DNA of 64,000 bases from Ashinkailepas kermadecensis (lineage: Eukaryota > Arthropoda > Thecostraca > Neolepadidae). The notes beneath the pieces are model-generated. The model ran no database searches. It was not told where the DNA came from and saw nothing but the letters and a program-made list of their open reading frames with translations. Made by a program: the position numbers and the translations under genes. The stretch is taken from assembly GCA_034440615.1 (NCBI GenBank), contig JAOTOM010005048.1, positions 718,001 through 782,000 of the forward strand, written 5' to 3'. This document shows positions 57,901 through 60,589 of the stretch, in pieces (the first letter of the stretch is position 1; each line of letters opens with the position of its first letter).

Positions 57901-60513
57901 TGCAACTGTCCGGGCCACGTGTGGCGGGACTGCAGCTGTCCGGGCCACGTGTGGCGGGACTGCAACTGTCCGGGCCACGTGTGGCGGGACTGCAACTGTC
58001 CGCGCCACGTGTGGCTGCACTGCAGCTGTCGTCTCAGGTGAGCAGTGGGCTATGGCTCCGCTGTAAGTCGGCGTGTGGTAGCCGCTGGGTCGGTGGCCTT
58101 GGGTCGGGGTCCATCCGGCCATAATTCGATCCCTTGACTGTGTGTGTCGTTTTGAGTGTGCTCAGACCACAATGCACAATGCAGATAGGCAATTTAATTG
58201 TCGGCGGGGGTAGGCCATCTTCCGTCTGGTCAATGCCAGGAGGCGCACGGGTGCCGATGCGGCCGGTACACGTGATATCCTGCATCCATTCTCGGAAGGT
58301 TGGTCGGCTCAGTGTTGTGTTCGATTTCGGTGTCGCGGTGCTCGCGTGTGGTCTCACAGGCAGCAGACTTTTCCTCCTCGCCTTGCTTCGCAGCTATTGT
58401 GACAAATATTGTCGGTGGCTTTGTTGTGTATCGTTGCAGAGGAGCAGCGCATCGCCGTTGTGCATTTTCAGCGCCCTGCTCCAGTCTGAGTGTGGTGTTG
58501 GATCAGTGTCGGAGGTGCTCGGCTCGCCGCTGCTGTTTGCACGTGTCGGAGGAGTGGTGTGCCGGATCAGTGTCGGAGGTGCTCGGCTCGCCGCTGCTGT
58601 TTGCACCTGTCGGAGGAGTGGTGTGCCGGATCAGTGTCGGAGGTGCTCGGTCGCCGCTGCTGTTGCGTCGGGGAGTGGTGTATCGGATCAGTGTCGGAGG
58701 TGTGGTCGCCGTGCTTTTGACGTGTCGGAAGAGTGTGTGCCGGATAGTGTCGGAGGTGCTCGGCTGCCAGCTGTTTGCGTGTCGGAGGAGTGGTGTGCCG
58801 GATCAGTGTCGGAGGTGCTCGGCTCGCCGCTGCTGTTTGCACGTGTCGGAGGAGTGGTGTGCCGGATCAGTGTCGGAGGTGCTCGGCTCGCCGCTGCTGT
58901 TTGCACGTGTCGGAGGAGTGGTGTGCCGGATCAGTGTCGGAGGTGCTCGGCTCGCCGCTGCTGTTTGCACCTGTCGGAGGAGTGGTGTGCCGGATCAGTG
59001 TCGGAGGTGCTCGGCTCGCCGCTGCTGTTTGCACCTGTCGGAGGAGTGGTGTGCCGGATCAGTGTCGGAGGTGCTCGGCTTGCCGGCTCCCCTCTGGTGT
59101 TCGCACCTGTCGGAGCCGGACGGCCCACGTCCGCTGCTGTGACACGTCCACGTCCGCGGCGATGCCGGCCACCGTAGCTCGTCCCGTGAGCGCGGACTTA
59201 CGCTCGGTCAAGGCCGGCAGATGGGATCGCGCACCGTTGTGCTGGTCTCTCGGCCCCGTCCTGATGACGTCATCGGTCTGCTGCCCGTGCCGGTGACGTG
59301 TTCGGCGCGGACTGCGTGTGAAGCGGCGCGGTAGTCCCTCTGACAGGAGGCGTCGTTGTGTTAGGCGTTGGCGGGCCGTCTGGAGAACACGACTGGGGTC
59401 GGCGAGTGGTTCATTCTATGCGACATCACCTGTGACGCCTCAAGAGAGTGTGGCTTGCTTGTGGTGCCTGCTTCACCTCTGGGGTACGATGACTGTGAGC
59501 TTAAGTGCGCTAAGATTTCGGGGATTCTAACTTCAAAGTGGTGTTGTGCCTTTAGACAACTGCGGAGTTGGTGACCATCTCAGCATATGCGTTCCATTCC
59601 AAGGAGCACTGCCCATGTGGAAAACGTCGAACGCTGCAGGCCCCTGGGTTGTGCCTCCACGAAGGGCAGACATAAACATGGCTTGCCGTGATTCAATGAC
59701 TGGCGCTGAGACGATTTCATGGAAGGCAGCCGTGCTGTGCTGTGTCACGACAGTTTGGCGGACGGTGCCAGCTGCGGAGCCGAGGGCGCCACTGGCTTGT
59801 CCACCGCGTCAGCCCACCACTTCTGTGGCATCAGCACACACATCACGTGCAATGACCAGCCGCCGGCCATGATTGATCGCAGAATACCAGACGGACATCC
59901 GTGGCAGCAGACTGGGAGTCGGGAGCCGGAGATGTCGGCGACTTTGGCGCAGGAGCCGGGGATGTCGGCGACTTTAGAGCAGGACCTAGTGACGGTGACG
60001 AGTAGGAACCAGGGATGTCGGTGACTCTAGAACAGGGCCTAGTGATGGTGACGACTAGGAGCCGGGGTGTCGGCGACTTTAGAGCAGATGTTGGGTATGG
60101 TGATGTGCAGAAGCCGGAGATGTCGGCGACTTTAGAGCAGATGTTGGGGATGGTGATGAGCAGAAGCCGGAGATGTCGGCGACTTTAGAGCAGATGTTGG
60201 GGATGGTGATGTGCAGAAGCCGGAGATGTCGGCGACTTTAGAGCAGATGTTGGGGATGGTGATGAGCAGAAGCCGGAGATGTCGGCGACTTTAGAGCAGG
60301 AGCCGGGGTTATCCGCCTGTCTGCGAGTGGTGGAGTCTGACGTCAATGTGTGCTGAGTGGCGGTGGTGTGTTTGCAGAGCTGTTCCGGGTCCACCTACAC
60401 GGCCGGCACCCGACGTTTGAGCACACCTGGACCAAAACGCGACAGGAACTGGAGCTGGAGACCAACGGCTGGCTCACACAGGCCTGTTCCTGTCTCAAGC
60501 TCATCCAGGAGAG
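512..60513 (+). CDS. EYA: Eyes absent homologue (EYA), partial, nine exons
   Basis: EYA proteins are transcriptional co-activators that bind SIX/Sine oculis and Dachshund in the retinal determination network. Their C-terminal domain is a HAD-family protein tyrosine phosphatase. Nine exons join in frame: 512-606, 10448-10638, 11928-12108, 14713-14796, 15903-16057, 32974-33075, 38363-38430, 45468-45685 and 60378-60513. Residues 1-184 (window numbering) are rich in Tyr, Gly, Ser and Ala, like the EYA transactivation region, and end in a basic RRRR stretch. Residues ~205-409 form the first part of the EYA domain, with catalytic motif I WDLDET (nucleophile Asp213, second Asp215). The last part of the domain, with the TTTQL-type and IGDG-type motifs of the family, is not in the window. 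The domain is well diverged from fly and human EYA as I recall them, so this could be a fast-evolving orthologue or a paralogue. The exon chain is inferred without transcripts, but phase agreement at all eight junctions is strong support. Confidence 0.9.
572..1985 (+). repeat. 49-bp minisatellite made of exon 1 end plus splice donor
   Basis: Units begin at CATGTACAACACCTACATG and contain the last 34 bases of exon 1 and the first ~15 bases of the intron, including the donor (ACA|GTACGT or, in most copies, the stronger ACA|GTAAGT). About 18 regular copies run to ~1460; degenerate and partial copies continue to ~1985. Open frames of 77-95 codons here are by-products. Confidence 0.95.
1986..2479. 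other. Unique intron sequence
   Basis: AT-richer sequence between two arrays. I see no coding exon, RNA gene or repeat family in it. Confidence 0.5.
2480..3380. repeat. GTGGTCTGTGGCTGGGTAT array
   Basis: Irregular tandem array of a ~9-bp core (GTGGTCTGT) and a longer unit ending in GGCTGGGTAT. The strand is strongly G/T, almost without C and A runs, so it yields spurious frames on both strands. Confidence 0.9.
3619..3646. promoter_or_regulatory. 28-bp perfect palindrome centred on a CRE site
   Basis: A perfect inverted repeat with arms GACGTCCGCCTGAC and its complement; the centre is TGACGTCA, the full CREB/ATF site. The GTCCGCCTGAC half is itself repeated just upstream (3611-3620). Whether it is bound is unknown. 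Confidence 0.5.
4261..4455 (+). other. Small ORF with a paralogous copy (function unknown)
   Basis: A 64-codon frame from ATG at 4261: begins [11 protein letters not shown], has a Cys-rich middle ([16 protein letters not shown]) and ends [14 protein letters not shown] related frame on the minus strand (7825-8020) reads [17 protein letters not shown] and ends [13 protein letters not shown]. Similarity continues past the stop codon for ~45 bases, so the pair is more likely a dispersed repeat than a gene. It lies inside EYA intron 1. I do not recognise a family. Confidence 0.3.
4998..5186. repeat. 63-bp repeat, three copies
   Basis: Three units beginning GCCGTGGTCATGCA at 4998, 5061 and 5124; the third is more diverged. 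It lies directly before the large 53-bp array. Confidence 0.85.
5216..7419. repeat. 53-bp minisatellite, about 41 copies
   Basis: The unit contains CGACACGGGTGTGACACGAC and CCCTATCTTCCCACGATGC, with a SalI-like GTCGAC in nearly every copy. Copies differ at a few fixed positions (CCC/ACAC, GCC/GCT). Minus-strand frames of 77-135 codons inside it are artefacts of the period. Confidence 0.97.
7711..7778. repeat. TA microsatellite
   Basis: About 33 TA dinucleotides. Confidence 0.98.
7783..8020 (-). repeat. Second, inverted copy of the 4300-4490 segment
   Basis: The reverse complement matches 4300-4490 over the coding-like part and its 3' flank (CTCGTCTGTCCGCGTCGCCACGCGG shared in part), with ~70 extra bases in the middle that contain GTCACACAAG twice. 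It is flanked on both sides by TA microsatellites. Confidence 0.7.
8485..8935. repeat. 47-bp minisatellite
   Basis: About nine copies of a unit containing ATGGCAGCCGTTGTGGGGTC and AGTAAGTGGCACCTTAA; the central copies (8650-8840) are nearly identical and the edges degenerate. Confidence 0.92.
8936..10034. other. Unique intron sequence
   Basis: Mixed-composition sequence with a GT run followed by a G run at 9899-9924. No exon or RNA gene seen. Confidence 0.5.
10035..10447. repeat. 31-bp minisatellite ending at the exon 2 acceptor
   Basis: About 13 copies of a unit containing CCACGTGTGACGTCGACTCG and TGATGTCAG or TGACGCCAG. The last copy is altered to GGTGCTGTGTCGCCAG and serves as the acceptor of exon 2. 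Each unit carries CACGTG (E-box) and GACGTC. Confidence 0.93.
10448..10638 (+). CDS. EYA: EYA exon 2 of window (transactivation region)
   Basis: The exon encodes 63 full codons beginning [20 protein letters not shown] and ending in [10 protein letters not shown]. It is rich in Gly, Ser, Tyr, Gln and Ala with no charged clusters, as in the EYA Pro/Ser/Thr/Tyr-rich region. Acceptor gtgtcgccag ends at 10447 and donor CAG|GTGGGT starts at 10639. It enters in phase 1 and leaves in phase 0. It is sandwiched between a 31-bp array whose last unit runs into the acceptor and a ~43-bp array that starts ~20 bases after the donor. Codon composition is strongly biased to G/C third positions, unlike the flanking arrays. 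Confidence 0.8.
10660..10915. repeat. 43- to 46-bp minisatellite after exon 2
   Basis: Six copies of a unit containing GCGCCCTGGTCTGGGTCACC and CCGCACCTGTCCTGTCAG; some copies have a GGT insertion. It begins about 20 bases after the exon 2 donor. Confidence 0.92.
11118..11340. repeat. 11-bp array (TGGCCCGCCTA)
   Basis: Tandem 11-bp units with variants TGGCCCGTCTG and TGGCCCTCCGG arranged in a higher-order pattern. Confidence 0.9.
11395..11490. repeat. Short CTAACCCCATC array
   Basis: Imperfect ~10-bp units (AACCCCATC/AACCCAATCT). It resembles no telomere repeat in a regular way. Confidence 0.7.
11500..11927. repeat. 11-bp array (CTGACTGTCGT) up to the exon 3 acceptor
   Basis: About 38 units of CTGACTGTCGT with variants (CTGACTGCCGT, TTGACTGTCGT). 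The array ends at the exon 3 acceptor (CTGACCTCGGCAG), so it occupies the place of the polypyrimidine tract and branch point; CTGAC in each unit is itself branch-point-like. Confidence 0.95.
11928..12108 (+). CDS. EYA: EYA exon 3 of window (Tyr/Gly-rich)
   Basis: The exon encodes [19 protein letters not shown], then a Gly/Ser/Ala-rich segment, ending [11 protein letters not shown]. Tyr-Gly-Tyr-Pro patterns are characteristic of the EYA N-terminal region. Acceptor cctcggcag ends at 11927 and donor G|GTGGGT starts at 12109. It enters phase 0 and leaves phase 1, joining to GC of the next exon as Gly. The 11-bp array 11500-11927 ends at the acceptor, and the 30-bp array starts directly at the donor. 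Confidence 0.85.
12109..12995. repeat. 30-bp minisatellite starting at the exon 3 donor
   Basis: About 29 units alternating between GGTGGAGACATGTGTGGCCC + TCCACACCAG and a GTCCGGCCGTCCGACACCAT type. The exon 3 end plus donor (TCCACATCGGACGGTGGGT) resembles the unit's TCCACACCAGGGTGGAG, so it may derive from that junction. The 30-bp period keeps all six frames open for long stretches. Confidence 0.95.
13010..13915. repeat. 62-bp minisatellite
   Basis: About 14 copies containing GGTGGGTAAATGTTTGGCCC and CTGGACCCTATGGTGGGGAC. It follows the 30-bp array directly; the first units are shorter and more diverged. Confidence 0.95.
13916..14712. other. AT-richer intron sequence before exon 4
   Basis: Contains a small imperfect repeat of GATAATGAACC-type motifs at 14490-14560. 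No further exon seen. Confidence 0.5.
14713..14796 (+). CDS. EYA: EYA exon 4 of window (linker with basic tail)
   Basis: This short exon encodes [19 protein letters not shown] followed by [11 protein letters not shown] proteins have a basic, Arg-rich linker at this place, just before the EYA domain. Acceptor gcgcgtttcag ends at 14712 and donor A|GTAAGC starts at 14797. Both ends are phase 1 and agree with the neighbouring exons. No array touches this exon. Confidence 0.75.
14797..15902. other. Intron between exons 4 and 5
   Basis: GC-rich at first (to ~15200), then AT-richer. Nothing coding recognised; a 219-codon frame across exon 4 is an overlap in another frame. Confidence 0.5.
15903..16057 (+). 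CDS. EYA: EYA exon 5 of window: start of EYA domain, HAD motif I
   Basis: The exon encodes a basic run ([16 protein letters not shown]), then [16 protein letters not shown] and [34 protein letters not shown] is the signature of all EYA proteins and contains HAD motif I; the first Asp of DLDET (codon at 15989) is the phosphatase nucleophile in the family, and the second Asp is the acid/base. Acceptor gttcgtcacag ends at 15902 and donor AAG|GTCGGT starts at 16058. Enters phase 1 and leaves phase 0. This is the anchor of the whole gene call. Confidence 0.97.
16058..16856. other. GC-rich intron after exon 5
   Basis: CpG-rich sequence to ~16850 with three CACGCTGACACGGCCGCGT units at 16777-16830. 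No exon recognised. Confidence 0.5.
16857..17112. repeat. 10-bp array (GACGCCGCGG)
   Basis: About 25 units of GACGCCGCGG with GACGCTGCGG variants; every unit carries SacII-like CCGCGG or its variant. Very high CpG. Confidence 0.97.
17118..17365. repeat. 12-bp array (CTGCTCGGGCCG)
   Basis: About 20 units of CTGCTCGGGCCG, directly abutting the 10-bp array. The period of 12 keeps frames open (RPEQ repeats on the minus strand), which is not evidence of coding. Confidence 0.97.
17366..19650. other. Intron; degenerate ~44-bp repeats at 18250-18460
   Basis: Contains five diverged units around GGTGCACGCACTGCCACCGC at 18250-18460 and an AT-rich TATA/TTAATA stretch at 19300-19400. Otherwise nothing recognised. 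Confidence 0.5.
19655..20054. repeat. 50-bp minisatellite, eight nearly identical copies
   Basis: Units start GGTCAGACGTTCGGCCGACG and contain GAAGACATTACCAGCCGACC; starts fall exactly every 50 bases (19655 to 20005). Only a handful of substitutions across copies, suggesting recent expansion or homogenisation. Confidence 0.97.
20490..21795. repeat. 10-bp two-variant array
   Basis: About 130 ten-base units, almost all either CTGACGGCTG or CCGACACCCG/CTGACACCCG, interspersed irregularly. One missing base near 21302 shifts the register once. Long minus-strand frames of up to 483 codons come from this. Confidence 0.97.
21796..24584. other. Intron, mostly unique
   Basis: Includes a direct duplication of ~54 bp at 23487-23590 (CCTCCGTCAGCGCTCTCTGT twice). 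No exon or RNA gene seen. Confidence 0.5.
24585..25290. repeat. 21-bp minisatellite (CGGCCGGGGCCGTCCACACCA)
   Basis: About 33 copies of a 21-bp unit containing CGGCCGGGGCCGTCCACACC. A few copies have single-base deletions that move the frame. The unit contains the palindrome CGGCCG, so hairpins are likely in single strands. Confidence 0.97.
25291..26104. other. Unique intron sequence
   Basis: CTCTAGCT repeats at 25322-25350; otherwise no element recognised. Confidence 0.5.
26105..26285. repeat. 22-bp minisatellite (CTGCTGGAGGTGCGCAGCGC)
   Basis: About eight copies of a 22-bp unit; adjacent CACGTGACAC motifs at 26320-26350 and 26480 add E-box-like CACGTG sites. Confidence 0.93.
26670..26709 (+). 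mobile_element. SINE 3' end fragment
   Basis: The sequence CAGTCGATGCGCCCCTAAAC followed by CTCAATAACCAACCAACC matches the tail of the tRNA-derived SINE seen at 31038 (GTCGACGTGTCGTAAAACC...AATAACCAACCAA). The 5' part is absent or too diverged. Confidence 0.6.
26710..27924. other. Intron with a dispersed ~65-bp repeat pair
   Basis: GTGTTCTTCAAATCAGCTGA followed by AACAGCATG.CATGAAACATC occurs at ~26841-26888 and again at ~27871-27917, with related TCTTCTTCGAATAT sequence before each. Direct orientation. Unclassified. Confidence 0.6.
27925..27988. repeat. TA microsatellite
   Basis: About 31 TA dinucleotides, directly after a copy of the dispersed repeat at 27871. Confidence 0.98.
27989..29819. 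other. Unique intron sequence
   Basis: No exon, RNA gene or repeat recognised apart from a duplicated AGGTAGTAATTGCAC-like motif near 29150-29220. Confidence 0.5.
29820..30148. repeat. 17-bp minisatellite (GATGTACCGTACCAGGC)
   Basis: About 19 copies of the 17-bp unit with GTGCCG and GTATCG variants; GTAC palindrome in each unit. Confidence 0.97.
30308..30600. repeat. 43-bp minisatellite
   Basis: Six to seven diverged copies of a unit beginning TCAATCCATAGTTGCTGCCG and containing GTTTCC...AGTAAC. Confidence 0.9.
31038..31200 (+). mobile_element. tRNA-derived SINE, full copy 1
   Basis: Starts GGGGACGAGTGGTCTAGGGG (box A region) with box B GGGTTCGAATC, then a tRNA-unrelated body and a tail AAAACCAATAACCAACCAAC. 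It is flanked by a perfect 11-bp target duplication ATCTTGAATTG (31027-31037 and 31201-31211). The head resembles tRNA-Pro as I recall it (TGGTCTAGGGGTA), but the anticodon arm is degraded. A transposed RNA polymerase III element, not a tRNA gene. Confidence 0.95.
31212..32498. other. GC-rich intron
   Basis: GC- and CpG-rich with open frames up to 151 codons on both strands, none resembling a known protein. A (CAG)n stretch of about six units lies at 32241-32258. Confidence 0.45.
32499..32766. repeat. TTTCTC polypyrimidine hexamer array
   Basis: About 40 units of (TTTCTC), with an irregular TTCTTT section near 32540-32610. A pure pyrimidine strand of more than 250 bases, capable of triplex (H-DNA) formation. 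It lies ~210 bases before exon 6. Confidence 0.97.
32974..33075 (+). CDS. EYA: EYA exon 6 of window (diverged cap region)
   Basis: Thirty-four codons, [20 protein letters not shown] then [14 protein letters not shown]. They align without gaps to the EYA segment that reads roughly RMEEMIFN...FFNDLE in other animals: the Glu, Ile/Val-Phe, Phe and Leu-Asp/Glu positions are kept while most others differ. Acceptor ttctttcccag ends at 32973 and donor ATC|GTGAGT starts at 33076; both ends are phase 0. The intron before it is 16.9 kb. Alternative: a chance open exon, but position, phase and aligned hydrophobics argue against that. Confidence 0.75.
33076..34599. other. Intron after exon 6
   Basis: AT-richer unique sequence. 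No exon or RNA gene recognised. Confidence 0.5.
34600..34760. other. Homopolymer-ridden stretch, possible sequence error
   Basis: Consecutive runs of G, C and A (C11, A22, A18, G10) with little other sequence. This may be damaged sequence over the 5' end of the inverted-repeat element copy that follows. Confidence 0.5.
34760..35207 (+). mobile_element. TTAA inverted-repeat element, partial copy 1
   Basis: Direct-orientation matches to the element at 38600-39526: AAAGTAAGAAAAATGGAAAT, TATATTGATATGCTAT, and AATAGAGTTCACTATCGTA through the end. The 3' end reads CTCCGGGCGCGTG followed by TTAA (35208-35211), matching the terminal repeat of copy 2. The 5' end is lost or garbled. Confidence 0.75.
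35462..35623 (+). mobile_element. tRNA-derived SINE, full copy 2
   Basis: Same family as 31038, with GACGAGTGGTCTAGGAGTAA and box B GGGTTCGAGTC. Flanked by the 10-bp target duplication AATTCGCTTT (35452-35461 and 35624-35633). Confidence 0.95.
35640..36090. repeat. 60-bp repeat (x4) grading into shorter related units
   Basis: Four units of CTGGCCGTCGGACGGCGGGC...GTCACATCCGGTGACGT, then ~47- to 60-bp units sharing CTGTCACACCCGGTGACGTA. It begins directly after SINE copy 2. Confidence 0.9.
36600..36815. repeat. 24-bp minisatellite, nine copies
   Basis: Unit ATTCCGCCGTGTGTGACGCTGA plus AT, nearly perfect. The period of 24 gives an in-frame 8-residue repeat in every open frame, which is expected from the period alone. 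Confidence 0.96.
36816..38362. other. Intron before exon 7
   Basis: Contains two stretches ending in CAAATAACCAAC (37696-37735) that resemble SINE tails. Otherwise no element recognised. Confidence 0.45.
38363..38430 (+). CDS. EYA: EYA exon 7 of window (short, IDD...NNQDL)
   Basis: Twenty-two codons, [20 protein letters not shown] then DL, ending in GG (phase 2). It aligns to the very conserved EYA stretch around VHIDDVSSDDNGQDL: the IDD, the acidic pair and the NxQDL ending are retained. Acceptor atttgttgcag ends at 38362 and donor GG|GTAAGA starts at 38431. It enters in phase 0, as the previous exon requires. Confidence 0.77.
38600..39526 (+). mobile_element. TTAA-flanked inverted-repeat element (MITE-like), copy 2
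   Basis: Begins CACGCGCACTGGAGG and ends with the near-complement CCTCCAGGGCGCGTG. It is bounded on both sides by TTAA (38596-38599 and 39527-39530), the target duplication of piggyBac-type transposons. A second, inner inverted copy of the 5' end lies at 39450-39498. There is no transposase frame in its 927 bp, so it is non-autonomous. It sits in the intron between exons 7 and 8. Confidence 0.8.
38912..38946 (+). promoter_or_regulatory. Cluster of four AGGTCA half-sites
   Basis: AGGTCA occurs at 38912, 38922, 38931 and 38941, separated by 4, 3 and 4 bases, i.e. DR4-DR3-DR4 as used by nuclear receptor dimers. It lies inside the inverted-repeat element. Binding is not shown. Confidence 0.5.
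39531..41089. other. Intron, no element recognised
   Basis: AT-rich to 40050, then CpG-richer to 40900. Frames up to 149 codons have no recognisable product. Confidence 0.45.
41090..42135. repeat. 19-bp minisatellite (TGTCCCTCCTGTGTCCCTG)
   Basis: About 50 units, with CCC/CCT variation and a disrupted middle (41570-41710). It decays into C/T-rich, TTTGTCC-rich sequence to ~42660. Frames of up to 574 codons read through it ([12 protein letters not shown] pattern) and are rejected as genes. Confidence 0.95.
42788..43120. repeat. 50-bp minisatellite
   Basis: Six to seven copies of a unit containing GGTACCGCCAGACAGTGTAC and CACAGTCCGTTGTCGGGAGC. Confidence 0.95.
43281..43398. repeat. 38-bp repeat, three copies
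   Basis: Unit TGGTCAGAGAGTGGCACCAC + CGCGGCAGCCCTTCCCGC, nearly perfect. Confidence 0.92.
43555..44345. repeat. 30-bp minisatellite (GCCGGGTCGGTGCGGTGAGC)
   Basis: About 26 units that also contain TGATGAACAG. Up to 44040 the units are exactly 30 bases; after that many copies carry deletions and a G run, in a manner that looks like sequencing error. Confidence 0.96.
44538..44672. repeat. CCACCACTGCA array followed by a G run
   Basis: About ten units of CACCACTGCAC/CACCACTGTAC, then CACCAC and a run of about 14 G. Confidence 0.93.
44820..45467 (+). repeat. 35-bp minisatellite made of the exon 8 acceptor junction
   Basis: About 18 units of CAGCTACATATCTAACACAG + TGGCCACCGCTCCAG. The last, diverged unit is the true acceptor (ACCGTTCCAG) and first 24 bases of exon 8. 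Each unit therefore carries an acceptor-like CTCCAG, exon-like sequence and a branch-point-like CTAAC ~20 bases before the next AG. Confidence 0.95.
45468..45685 (+). CDS. EYA: EYA exon 8 of window ([16 protein letters not shown] block)
   Basis: The exon encodes [18 protein letters not shown] (matching the STYNFATDGF region of other EYAs), then a lineage-specific stretch of about 30 residues in place of the usual VRGGVDWM region, then [20 protein letters not shown] and YRNNVA, which matches the conserved EYA helix almost residue for residue. The acceptor accgttccag ends at 45467. It is chosen over the later ctaactcag (45487) because only the former gives phase 2 entry and restores the NY...VADGF reading. 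Donor G|GTCAGT starts at 45686, phase 1. Both edges of this exon have been amplified into arrays. Confidence 0.9.
45672..46012 (+). repeat. 32-bp repeat of the exon 8 donor junction, split by a SINE
   Basis: The exon 8 end (AATAACGTGGCAG|GTCAGT) plus 18 intron bases (CTGCTTGTACAG...) is repeated, with donor copies at 45686, 45902, 45934, 45966 and 45998. The second unit is split by SINE copy 3. Confidence 0.92.
45714..45892 (+). mobile_element. tRNA-derived SINE, full copy 3
   Basis: Same family as 31038 with GACGAGTGGTCTAGGGGTAA, box B GGGTTCGAATC and a duplicated CCAATAACCAACCA tail. It interrupts the 32-bp donor repeat; a possible short target duplication is ACGTG. Confidence 0.93.
46334..46364. 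repeat. GACAT pentamer array
   Basis: About six units of GACAT. Confidence 0.9.
46384..46771. repeat. ~40-bp minisatellite, left part
   Basis: Nine to ten diverged units containing GGTATCATCTCCTGGTGTCA + AGGGAAGCCGAACTGTTTT. The array is interrupted by the LINE at 46772 and resumes at 48229-48290. Confidence 0.93.
46772..48228 (-). mobile_element. 5'-truncated CR1-like LINE
   Basis: On the minus strand the element runs from reverse transcriptase C-terminal sequence (48215 down to ~47545) through a 3' UTR to a 3' end made of ATGACTTT-type short repeats (46772-46795), as in CR1/L2-type non-LTR elements. It lies inside the ~40-bp minisatellite with a 6-bp target duplication CATCTC (46766-46771 and 48229-48234). 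The UTR has an internal ~140-bp direct duplication (about 46934-47068 and 47075-47228). Confidence 0.88.
47545..48215 (-). pseudogene. LINE reverse transcriptase C-terminus, broken
   Basis: Minus-strand translation in pieces gives [43 protein letters not shown], a [16 protein letters not shown] segment, and [20 protein letters not shown] followed by [12 protein letters not shown]. These are the conserved blocks after the RT catalytic region of CR1/jockey-type elements. In-frame stops and frameshifts (after GVLV, after MKNFT, after RRLRGDM) show it is dead. The 5' part with the catalytic residues is missing. Confidence 0.88.
48363..48535 (+). mobile_element. Old diverged copy of the tRNA-derived SINE
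   Basis: CGAAAGGTTGTGGATTCGAG (box B) then CCTCGCCCACAACCAAACGA, a TTGGAGACGCCAATA segment and GTCTTAACAGTCGCCGGGTC follow the order of the SINE at 31038, at clearly lower identity. No target duplication seen. Confidence 0.7.
48536..51399. other. Intron, mostly unique
   Basis: A GC-rich part at 50560-51230 contains three GGACCGGCTGCCGTGGTCCT units (50820-50905). No exon, RNA gene or element recognised. Confidence 0.45.
51400..51890. repeat. 23-bp minisatellite (TGATCACGTCCCTGTATGGTGGC)
   Basis: About 20 nearly identical units, each with the BclI palindrome TGATCA. Confidence 0.97.
52275..52455. repeat. 44-bp minisatellite, four copies
   Basis: Unit GAGAACTGCGCGGCCCCGAC + GTCAGCTAGTTCCTCGTGAC + CTCT; the last copy is more diverged. 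Confidence 0.95.
52665..53170. repeat. C-rich array (CCCGTCCACCG / CCCGTCCGGCC)
   Basis: Imperfect ~10- to 12-bp units, nearly all C/G. Gives Pro/Arg-rich frames on one strand and Gly/Arg-rich frames on the other; not treated as coding. Confidence 0.93.
53171..54934. other. Intron, with GTCAG array and a homopolymer-rich patch
   Basis: (GTCAG)n at 53508-53543. A run-rich stretch at 53690-53785 (G8, A6, T10) may be low-quality sequence. A 37-bp duplication CCTCGTAATCCTC.TCATATA lies at 54490-54566. Frames up to 220 codons show no known product. Confidence 0.45.
54935..54997. repeat. GTCT microsatellite
   Basis: About 15 units of GTCT. Confidence 0.98.
54998..55439. other. Unique intron sequence
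   Basis: Nothing recognised. Confidence 0.5.
55440..55650. repeat. ~32-bp minisatellite (GTGACAGGTCTGCCATGGGC)
   Basis: Six imperfect units also containing GCCCGCCGTGGC. Confidence 0.92.
56286..56412 (+). mobile_element. Second tRNA-type SINE-like repeat
   Basis: Box B-like CGGGGTTCGATTTCCCG at 56306-56322, a body ending in GGTGCGTCGTAAAGCCACAA and a tail ACAACAAAGACAA. The 3' end (GTCGTAAAGCC) resembles the first SINE family, but the head differs. Only one copy seen. Confidence 0.6.
56600..56825. repeat. 52-bp minisatellite
   Basis: Four full copies containing ACCAGAACATTGTCCTCTGT and TTACCATACCGCACCGTGTG. Confidence 0.96.
57025..58015. repeat. 30-bp minisatellite (GGCCACGTGTGGCGGGACTG)
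   Basis: About 31 units also containing CAACTGTCCG. Two unit types (GGTACTGCAAC, GGAACAGCAGC) alternate at 57040-57330. Units are 30 bases except for a ragged zone 57430-57615 and an island of other sequence at 57612-57668. CACGTG occurs in most units. Confidence 0.96.
57612..57668 (+). repeat. Island inside the array, duplicate of 56893-56945
   Basis: GATGCACGTCAGCTATATGG + ACATGAGTTCGGCCACATGA matches CATGCACGTCTTCTATATAG + ACATGAGTTGCGGCCACATG upstream of the array. The flank of the array has been copied into it. Confidence 0.8.
58495..59085. repeat. 64-bp minisatellite
   Basis: About nine copies containing GGATCAGTGTCGGAGGTGCT and CGCTGCTGTTTGCACCTGTC; copies 3-5 (58640-58780) are shortened. 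Confidence 0.95.
59086..59924. other. Unique intron sequence
   Basis: Nothing recognised. Confidence 0.5.
59925..60305. repeat. 53-bp minisatellite before exon 9
   Basis: About seven copies containing AGCCGGAGATGTCGGCGACT and TTAGAGCAGATGTTGGGGAT. It ends ~70 bases before the exon 9 acceptor. Confidence 0.94.
60378..60513 (+). CDS. EYA: EYA exon 9 of window (helical region)
   Basis: The exon encodes [17 protein letters not shown], then [20 protein letters not shown] and CLKLIQE. This aligns to the EYA segment REAWLQLRAEIE..TDSWLTLALK.LSLI: the Trp, Arg, Glu, Thr-x-x-Trp and Leu-x-Leu-Ile positions are kept. Acceptor gtgtttgcag ends at 60377 and donor AG|GTAAGA starts at 60514. It enters phase 1 and leaves phase 2. 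The next EYA exon, expected to begin near NCVNxLVT, was not found up to 64000. Confidence 0.87.
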
Positions 60514-60524
60514 GTAAGACTTTG

Positions 60525-60572
60525 CTATATGATCAACATGGTCGACGCGCCCTAAAGCCCAAATAACTAACT
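60525..60572 (+). mobile_element. 5'-truncated SINE with duplicated splice donor
   Basis: TATATGATCAACATGGTCGA through AAATAACTAAC matches the SINE 3' end. It is flanked by the direct repeat AGAGGTAAGACTTT (60510-60523 and 60573-60586), which spans the end of exon 9 and its donor GTAAGA. Confidence 0.88.
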
Positions 60573-60589
60573 AGAGGTAAGACTTTTGC

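Noticed and set aside
57045..58124. Frames of 359 and 469 codons on opposite strands
   Set aside because: 30-bp array open in several frames; frame is broken by the ragged zone, without codon signature.
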